In this document: piece after piece, positions 1-3,719 of the stretch
How positions within the stretch are numbered: the first letter of the stretch is position 1
Layout: every line of letters starts with the position of its first letter
Origin: Bacillota bacterium
GTDB taxonomy: Bacteria; Bacillota; Clostridia; Christensenellales; CAG-138
Direction of reading: 5' to 3'
Assembly (NCBI GenBank): GCA_023458615.1
Contig: JAEWYV010000090.1
Location: forward strand, 1 to 5,164
Length of the DNA: 5,164 bases
Made by a program: the position numbers and the translations under genes
Notes under the pieces: generated by a model
Told to the model about the DNA's origin: nothing
The model's database searches: none
What the model saw: the letters and a program-made list of their open reading frames with translations, nothing else

Positions 1-74
1 ATTTGCATACACAACACGCGTTAAACCCTGCATACTGTAATATTTTTAATGGTTTTCATGCAAGTAAAAAGCTG

Positions 75-103
75 TTGACTTCGTGAATCTCCTCGATTAT
101 AAT
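75..103 (+). promoter_or_regulatory. SigA-type promoter of rpsU
   Basis: The -35 element TTGACT (75-80) and the perfect -10 element TATAAT (98-103) are separated by exactly 17 bp. Transcription is expected to start near 110, giving a leader of about 48 nt before the rpsU start. The match to the housekeeping sigma consensus (11 of 12 bases) suits a highly expressed ribosomal protein gene. Bases 1-74 upstream show no gene or site that I can identify. Confidence 0.85.
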
Positions 104-114
104 GACTTTTAGCG

Positions 115-132
115 TCTTCCGCCGAAGGAAGA
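115..132 (+). promoter_or_regulatory. Short hairpin in the rpsU 5' leader
   Basis: TCTTCC (115-120) pairs perfectly with GGAAGA (127-132) around the six-base loop GCCGAA. It lies inside the predicted rpsU leader and ends about 10 bases before the Shine-Dalgarno AGGGGAGG (143-150). No U-tract follows, so it is not a terminator. It could stabilise the transcript or serve autoregulation, but only the inverted repeat is seen directly. Confidence 0.4.
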
Positions 133-157
133 GTCGTATAAGAGGGGAGGGAAGAAA

Positions 158-328
158 ATGGAAATTCGCGTAGGTGAAAACGAGTCCCTGGAAAGCGCTC
201 TGAAACGATTCAAACGCAAGTGCGCACGCAGCGGCGTCTTAGCAGAGGTCCGTCGTCGCGAGCACTATGAAAAGCCCAGTGTGAAGCGCAAGAAGAAGGC
301 CGAGGCCGCCAGAAAGCGCAAGTACTAA
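158..328 (+). CDS. rpsU: 30S ribosomal protein S21 (bS21)
   Basis: This encodes a 56-residue protein, a usual length for bS21. It starts MEIRVGENESLESALKRFKR, the typical N-terminus of the family, has the following CARSG segment, and ends in a very basic Lys/Arg/Ala-rich tail (about residues 43-56). bS21 sits on the platform of the small ribosomal subunit near the anti-Shine-Dalgarno end of 16S rRNA and helps translation initiation. The ATG is preceded by a very strong Shine-Dalgarno, AGGGGAGG at 143-150, with 7 bases of spacing. The gene has its own promoter and terminator and looks monocistronic. In many Firmicutes rpsU is followed by yqeY; that gene is absent here and nrdR comes next as a separate unit. 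Confidence 0.96.
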   Translation: MEIRVGENESLESALKRFKRKCARSGVLAEVRRREHYEKPSVKRKKKAEAARKRKY

Positions 329-363
329 TTCGCAGGGCGATTTCAACAAATTTAAAAACGCAT

Positions 364-394
364 AAAGGCGAATCGGGCAACCGGTTCGCCTTTT
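364..394 (+). terminator. Rho-independent terminator of rpsU
   Basis: AAAGGCGAA (364-372) pairs with TTCGCCTTT (385-393). A T-G wobble and CGG/CCG (374-376 with 381-383) extend the stem to 13 pairs, closed by a GCAA loop of the GNRA type. The 3' arm ends in TTTT (391-394), and the A-rich 5' foot makes the signal potentially bidirectional. It lies 35 bases after the rpsU stop. Confidence 0.9.
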
Positions 395-529
395 GTATAG
401 TCCCGGATTTGACACGTGAAATACGTCGTGCAAAGGTGCGTAAACAAACGCAAAAGCCGTGAGGGGAAAAGATATTGCTGTTTCGTCACCACAAACTGCA
501 CTTGCACTCTGGTAATGCGCCCATACATA

Positions 530-538
530 TGGTATTAT
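530..538 (+). promoter_or_regulatory. Possible extended -10 promoter of nrdR
   Basis: TGG followed by TATTAT (530-538) fits the extended -10 pattern TGnTATAAT with one mismatch, 37 bases before the nrdR ATG. No good -35 lies at the right distance; the nearest TTGCAC (502-507) would need a 25-bp spacer. An upstream TTGACA (409-414) has no partner -10. The rest of 395-529 shows no gene or clear structure. Since rpsU ends in a strong terminator, nrdR needs a promoter in this gap. Confidence 0.4.
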
Positions 539-575
539 TATAGGTAACAATGCACCATATAAGGAGCAAACCGCT

Positions 576-1034
576 ATGAAATGCAGATACTGCGCCAGCA
601 TCGAGAGCAAGGTGATTGATTCGCGTCCAACAGAGGACGGAAGCGCCATTCGCCGCAGACGCGAATGCATCAACTGCGGAAAGAGATTTACGACCTATGA
701 GAAGATCGAGGAGATACCGATCATGGTCGTGAAACGGGACGGCAGGCGTGAGCCGTTCGATTCCGAAAAGATTCGCGTGGGCGTTCGCAAAGCCTGCGAG
801 AAGCGTCCGGTTGCCGCGGATGTGCAGGATAAGCTGGTTGAAGATGTCAGCCGCGATGTGTTTAACACGCTTGCCTCGGAGGTGACCACGCGGGACATCG
901 GCGAGATCGTCATGCGTAAACTCAAGGATGTGGACGAGGTGGCCTACGTGCGCTTTGCCTCAGTCTATCGCGAGTTTAAGGATACGCAGACATTCATGAA
1001 AGAACTCCAGCATTTGCTGGACGAAAAGAATTGA
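576..1034 (+). CDS. nrdR: Transcriptional repressor NrdR of ribonucleotide reductase genes
   Basis: This encodes a 152-residue protein, the usual NrdR length. The N-terminus holds the zinc-ribbon DNA-binding domain with Cys3, Cys6, Cys31 and Cys34, and includes the signature VIDSRPTEDGSAIRRRREC and CGKRFTTYEK segments. Residues about 49-139 form the ATP-cone domain (starting IMVVKRDGRREPFDSEKIR), which senses ATP/dATP. NrdR is known to repress nrd genes at paired NrdR boxes when dATP is high; no nrd gene lies in this window. Residue 4 is Arg where MKCP is usual, a minor change outside the Zn ligands. The start is supported by AAGGAG (561-566), 9 bases upstream. nrdR is often near pgeF/yfiH in Gram-positives, as here. 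Confidence 0.97.
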   Translation: MKCRYCASIESKVIDSRPTEDGSAIRRRRECINCGKRFTTYEKIEEIPIMVVKRDGRREPFDSEKIRVGVRKACEKRPVAADVQDKLVEDVSRDVFNTLASEVTTRDIGEIVMRKLKDVDEVAYVRFASVYREFKDTQTFMKELQHLLDEKN

Positions 1035-1041
1035 CAAAAAG

Positions 1042-1064
1042 CGACGCGGCAGACAACCGCGTCG
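1042..1064 (+). repeat. Perfect 8-bp hairpin after nrdR, without U-tract
   Basis: CGACGCGG (1042-1049) pairs perfectly with CCGCGTCG (1057-1064) around a 7-base loop, 7 bases after the nrdR stop. No T run follows, so it is unlikely to terminate by itself. It may protect the nrdR 3' end or act with the two hairpins downstream: TCCGC/GCGGA at 1085-1089/1093-1097, and the terminator-like stem at 1097-1121. Confidence 0.55.
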
Positions 1065-1096
1065 AAGAGCGAAACCAAATAAGGTCCGCACAGCGG

Positions 1097-1126
1097 AACA
1101 GGCGGCCTGGAGCCGCCTGTTTCTTT
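1097..1126 (+). terminator. Terminator-like hairpin between nrdR and pgeF
   Basis: AACAGGCGGC (1097-1106) pairs perfectly with GCCGCCTGTT (1112-1121) around the 5-base loop CTGGA, followed by a T-rich but interrupted tract (TGTTTCTTT, 1118-1126). The stem is strong and the tract moderate, so termination may be partial. It ends only 4 bases before the pgeF Shine-Dalgarno. That leaves no room for a promoter in between, so pgeF transcription must come through it. Confidence 0.65.
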
Positions 1127-1143
1127 GAACGGAGGTGAGAAGA

Positions 1144-2025
1144 TTGCCGGAGTTGAAAGGTCAGATGACAGACAAAGATTTTTTAGTGCAATATGCCGCA
1201 CTCAGGCGAGGGGCAAAGCTGCGCTTTGCCAATGGAGTTGGTATCTATTCGCTTCCAGCGCTGGAGCAACTGCCCGGGTTTGACCACGGGTTCACCGCGC
1301 GTGGCGGCGGCGTGAGCGAGGGCTATTTTTCCTCGCTGAATCTAAGTTTTACGCGACCGGAAAACCGCGACAACGTCATGGAAAACTATCGCATTTTCTG
1401 CCACGCGGCGAGGATTCCCTATGAAAGCATGGTGATGGACAACTATGAACACGGGACGACCGTGCTACGGGTTGACCGGCACGACGCGGGGAAGGGGTAT
1501 CTTGCCGATGCGCTGCCTGCCTGCGACGGACTTGTGACAAACGATCCAGCCATCACACTGATCACAGGACACGCTGACTGCATGGCGTTTTATTGTATCG
1601 ATCCGGTGAAGCGATGCATCGGGCTTGCGCATGCCGGATGGCGCGGCGCGCTGGGAAGAATCGGCGCAAGGCTGGTGGAGACAATGACAGCAGAATACGA
1701 CACGAACCCTGCGGACGTCTTTGCGGGAGTCGGGCCTTCGATCTGCCCGGACTGCTTTGAGGTCGGGCAAAATGTTGCTGCGGAGTTTGAACAGGAATTT
1801 TCCGGCATTCCTTGCGTACTGTCACAGGGGCAGCAAAGGCCGCATGTTGATCTCTGGATGGTCGCTTTCCGGCAGTTTTGGGATGTTGGCGTTCCGGCGG
1901 GGCATTTCTCGCTCTCAAACGTCTGCACAATGACCACGCCGCGGCTCTATTCCCACCGCAGAGACAAGGGAAACACCGGCGGGATGGCGGCCTATCTTCG
2001 CATCCTGCCTTCTGCGGATGCGTGA
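1144..2025 (+). CDS. pgeF: PgeF/YfiH-family (DUF152, multicopper-oxidase-like laccase domain) protein
   Basis: This encodes a 293-residue protein from the TTG at 1144. The start is chosen because GGAGGTGA (1131-1138) lies 8 bases upstream of it (from GGAGG). The GTG at 1135 lies inside that Shine-Dalgarno, and the ATG at 1165 has only a weak AAAGG. Family motifs appear in order: HGFTARGGGVSEGYFSSLNL near the N-terminus, EHGT (His103), GHADC (Cys146), AHAGWRG (His163), VGPSICPDCFEVG, and C-terminal SHRRDKGNTGGMAAY. His103, Cys146 and His163 match the family's His-Cys-His metal/active site. The family usually has Gln two before the first His; here it is Tyr. Members include the E. coli peptidoglycan editing factor and LACC1, which acts on purine nucleosides; the substrate here is not shown by sequence. 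It is cytoplasmic, with no signal peptide. It is probably co-transcribed with nrdR by readthrough. Confidence 0.92.
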   Translation: MPELKGQMTDKDFLVQYAALRRGAKLRFANGVGIYSLPALEQLPGFDHGFTARGGGVSEGYFSSLNLSFTRPENRDNVMENYRIFCHAARIPYESMVMDNYEHGTTVLRVDRHDAGKGYLADALPACDGLVTNDPAITLITGHADCMAFYCIDPVKRCIGLAHAGWRGALGRIGARLVETMTAEYDTNPADVFAGVGPSICPDCFEVGQNVAAEFEQEFSGIPCVLSQGQQRPHVDLWMVAFRQFWDVGVPAGHFSLSNVCTMTTPRLYSHRRDKGNTGGMAAYLRILPSADA

Positions 2026-2103
2026 TCCGGCAGGGCTAGAGCAAGCATTGAATCTTTGGCGGATAAAACGCCGGGATTTGTTCGGTTGCGGCACAAGCGT
2101 CGA

Positions 2104-2132
2104 TTGACATTCTGTTCACCCAAGAGTATAAT
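2104..2132 (+). promoter_or_regulatory. Full-consensus SigA promoter of the foldase operon
   Basis: TTGACA (2104-2109) and TATAAT (2127-2132) are both perfect, with a 17-bp spacer. Transcription should start near 2139, giving a leader of about 67 nt. The preceding stretch 2026-2103 holds only a weak GGCG/CGCC hairpin (2058-2072) without a T run, so I see no convincing terminator for pgeF. Confidence 0.9.
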
Positions 2133-2205
2133 TCACTCGTTTCTATGCAAAAAATAGGGCAAAAAATCAGAGAATCTCGACCAACAAAAAGGGAGAATGA
2201 CATTC

Positions 2206-3330
2206 ATGAAACTCAACAGGACAATTGCGCTGGTTGTGGTGATTCTGCTGGCGGCAGGCACGCTGGTTGGCTGCGGCGGCAAGCCGGTTTTGGCCGCAAC
2301 GGTTGGCGACCAGGAAGTGACTGTGACACAGCTGGCAAACAGCTATAAAAACAGTCTCAGCTATGCTTCCGCATATGGCTATGACACGACGACCGATGAG
2401 GGCGTTGTTAACTTCCGCGATTATCTGCTCAACAATCTAATCTCGTCCGCCATGAAGATCTATCAGGCGAAGCTGGCGGGGATCACCCTGACCGACGAAG
2501 AGACGGCAGCAGCGCAGGACACCGCAAAGAAGAACTATGACGATACCGTGCAGTCGTTTGTCGATCAAGCCAAGAAGGCCGGCGCGACCAATGTTGACGC
2601 ATATGCCAAGACGCTGCTCACCAAGGCGCTTGTTCAAAACAAGACCACGGTGAAAAAGCTGCAGGCAGATATGCTTCAGGATGCAATCAATAGCACGATG
2701 GTGAGCAAGCACCGCACCGCGCTTCTGGAAGGCATCTCCCTGAGTGAGGATGAGCTGAAGGCCAAGTACACCGAGGAACTGGCGAGCCAGAAGAAGCTGT
2801 TCGACGCAACGCCTTCGAGCTACTTCACCTACGAGAACTATGCGCAGTATGGCTACAATGCACCGCCGGTCTATGTGCCCAACGGATTCTTCCGCGTGCG
2901 CCAGATTCTCGTTGCGGATGAAGCAACCGCAAAGCTGATCAAGGAAAAGATTGACGCCGGCGAAGATTTTGAAACCCTGCTCGCGCAATACAACACCGAC
3001 CCGGGTATGAGCAACGAAGCCTATGCCGCCGGTTATCTGGTTGGCGAAGGCGCAAGCTATGTTGAGTCTTTCCTAACTGCTTCACTCGCGCTTGCCAAGG
3101 ATGGCGATGTCTCTGCGCCGGTTCAGTCCGATTACGGCTGGCATATCATCAAGCGTGTTTCCACGGAAGCTGCGCATGAGATTGCCTATGCGGACGTGAA
3201 GGACGCGTTTGACCTCTATGAACAGAACGCCTACCAGCAGCAGTATTATACGGATATCGTGAACAAATGGGTGGCAGACACCTCGCTTGTGACCCGTTAT
3301 CCCGATAATTATGCTTCGGTTGGTAAATAA
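2206..3330 (+). CDS. PrsA-like lipoprotein foldase with parvulin-type peptidyl-prolyl isomerase domain
   Basis: This encodes a 374-residue protein from the ATG at 2206, which has AAGGGAG (2189-2195) 10 bases upstream. The in-frame ATG at 2197 is almost on top of that site. A lipoprotein signal has basic KLNR, a hydrophobic core and the lipobox LVGC, so Cys23 should be lipidated and the protein anchored outside the membrane. Residues about 27-220 form a helical, SurA/PrsA-like chaperone region (beginning LAATVGDQEVT). Residues about 228-316 are the parvulin domain: RVRQILV, the FETLLAQYNTDPG segment (Asp265) and PVQSDYGWHIIK (His313). Such foldases help secreted proteins fold after export. The usual first parvulin His (HIL) is Gln233 here, and the GGDLGWF-type loop is changed to AAGYLVG, so isomerase activity may be reduced. 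It is followed 12 bases later by a tiny membrane-peptide gene in the same transcript. Confidence 0.9.
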   Translation: MKLNRTIALVVVILLAAGTLVGCGGKPVLAATVGDQEVTVTQLANSYKNSLSYASAYGYDTTTDEGVVNFRDYLLNNLISSAMKIYQAKLAGITLTDEETAAAQDTAKKNYDDTVQSFVDQAKKAGATNVDAYAKTLLTKALVQNKTTVKKLQADMLQDAINSTMVSKHRTALLEGISLSEDELKAKYTEELASQKKLFDATPSSYFTYENYAQYGYNAPPVYVPNGFFRVRQILVADEATAKLIKEKIDAGEDFETLLAQYNTDPGMSNEAYAAGYLVGEGASYVESFLTASLALAKDGDVSAPVQSDYGWHIIKRVSTEAAHEIAYADVKDAFDLYEQNAYQQQYYTDIVNKWVADTSLVTRYPDNYASVGK

Positions 3331-3342
3331 GGAAGTGATTTC

Positions 3343-3432
3343 ATGAGCAAAGGACTGAGAATCTTCAGCTTGATCGTTGCGATCATGATGGTTCTGGGTA
3401 CGGTCGCATCCATCGTGTTTGCGATCCTCTAA
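3343..3432 (+). CDS. 29-residue single-span membrane peptide, unrecognised
   Basis: This small ORF starts 12 bases after the foldase stop, with its own Shine-Dalgarno GGAAGTGA (3331-3338), and ends 14 bases before a strong terminator. The peptide begins MSKGLR, then about 22 hydrophobic residues rich in Ile, Val, Met, Ala and Leu (about 7-29), and stops straight after the segment (VFAIL). It has two basic residues at the N-terminus, so by the positive-inside rule the N-terminus should be cytoplasmic. I do not recognise a family. Very short membrane peptides of this shape are annotated in Bacillota as uncharacterised small proteins. Placement between a lipoprotein foldase and its terminator suggests a role at the membrane with it, but this is inference. 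Coding status rests on the Shine-Dalgarno, spacing, composition and position. Confidence 0.7.
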   Translation: MSKGLRIFSLIVAIMMVLGTVASIVFAIL

Positions 3433-3446
3433 ACAGCCAGTTGCAA

Positions 3447-3481
3447 AAGCGGAGCCGATTGATCGGCTCCGCTTATTTTTT
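3447..3481 (+). terminator. Rho-independent terminator of the foldase/small-peptide operon
   Basis: AAGCGGAGCCGA (3447-3458) pairs perfectly with TCGGCTCCGCTT (3463-3474) around the loop TTGA, followed by ATTTTTT (3475-3481). The 12-bp GC-rich stem and U-tract make it a textbook intrinsic terminator. It isolates the foldase unit from the sensor gene downstream. Confidence 0.94.
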
Positions 3482-3541
3482 GCATTGGTCGGTTGATGTT
3501 GCGCCAAATAGGCATGACTTAGATGGATGCACAATGCATAA

Positions 3542-3570
3542 TTGCACGCTAACGAATTTGCCGCTATAAT
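3542..3570 (+). promoter_or_regulatory. SigA promoter of the sensor gene and its leader
   Basis: TTGCAC (3542-3547) and a perfect TATAAT (3565-3570) are separated by 17 bp. The start is expected near 3577, about 143 nt before the sensor ATG, an unusually long leader that holds the riboswitch candidate. An inverted repeat ATGCA-CAA-TGCAT (3527-3539) sits just upstream of the -35, and the palindrome GCTATATAGC (3573-3582) lies across the expected start; either could be an operator. Confidence 0.85.
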
Positions 3571-3572
3571 GA

Positions 3573-3582
3573 GCTATATAGC
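3573..3582. repeat. 10-bp perfect palindrome at the transcription start
   Basis: GCTATATAGC is its own reverse complement and sits 2 bases after the -10 element, across the predicted start near 3577. The position fits a repressor operator. An AT-rich palindrome of this size can also arise by chance, and no second copy was noticed. Confidence 0.35.
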
Positions 3583-3602
3583 AATTTATATACGATTAGT
3601 TT

Positions 3603-3700
3603 GATTGTGCTCTGTGCAACGATAGATGCAAAGGCTTAAAATTGCTGATCGTCAAGAGCATTTTCTAGAGGCTGATCAACCGAGAAGTGGAACACGAATC
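3603..3700 (+). promoter_or_regulatory. Candidate class II cyclic di-GMP riboswitch aptamer
   Basis: From memory of the Clostridium acetobutylicum aptamer, the class II core has GATG, then GG, a UUAAA-type run ending AUUG, a stem, and AACCGA. Here the order is GATG (3625-3628), GGCTTAAAATTG (3633-3644), a GATC/GATC stem (3647-3650 with 3674-3677), and AACCGA (3678-3683) directly after it. An inner arm TCAAGA/TCTAGA (3652-3657 with 3664-3669, one mismatch) sits beyond an asymmetric bulge. GG (3633-3634) can pair with CC (3680-3681) as the pseudoknot. A closing P1 forms from 3603-3615 and 3687-3700 (GATT/AATC, GTG/CAC, TCTGT/GTGGA; one bulge, one mismatch, three wobbles). The leader belongs to a dCache/PAS sensor, a plausible target. 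The rival class I (GEMM) fold lacks its 5' GGCAAA/GAAA arm. No covariance search was possible. Confidence 0.55.
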
Positions 3701-3719
3701 GTTAGCCGGGGGTATCAAG

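Noticed and set aside
409..414. TTGACA as a -35 element for nrdR
   Set aside because: No TATAAT-like sequence lies 16-18 bp downstream.
239..673. 144-codon frame on the minus strand across rpsU, the intergenic gap and nrdR
   Set aside because: It runs antisense through two well-supported genes and the rpsU terminator, has no plausible ribosome site, and resembles no known protein.
1031..1036. TTGACA at the nrdR stop as a promoter for pgeF
   Set aside because: The -10 position falls in CAACCG inside a hairpin, with no match to TATAAT.
2437..2988. 183-codon minus-strand frame inside the foldase gene
   Set aside because: It is wholly antisense to a clear PrsA-like gene; its Cys/Arg/Leu-rich composition is that of a shadow frame.
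3082..3534. 150-codon minus-strand frame over the foldase end, small peptide and terminator
   Set aside because: It crosses the foldase 3' end and a perfect terminator hairpin on the opposite strand, with no supporting motif.
3607..3712. Class I c-di-GMP (GEMM) riboswitch, suggested by GATGCAAAGG and TAGCCGGG
   Set aside because: The 5' arm with GGCAAA and its GAAA tetraloop is missing and the helices do not fit; class II accounts for the order of motifs better.
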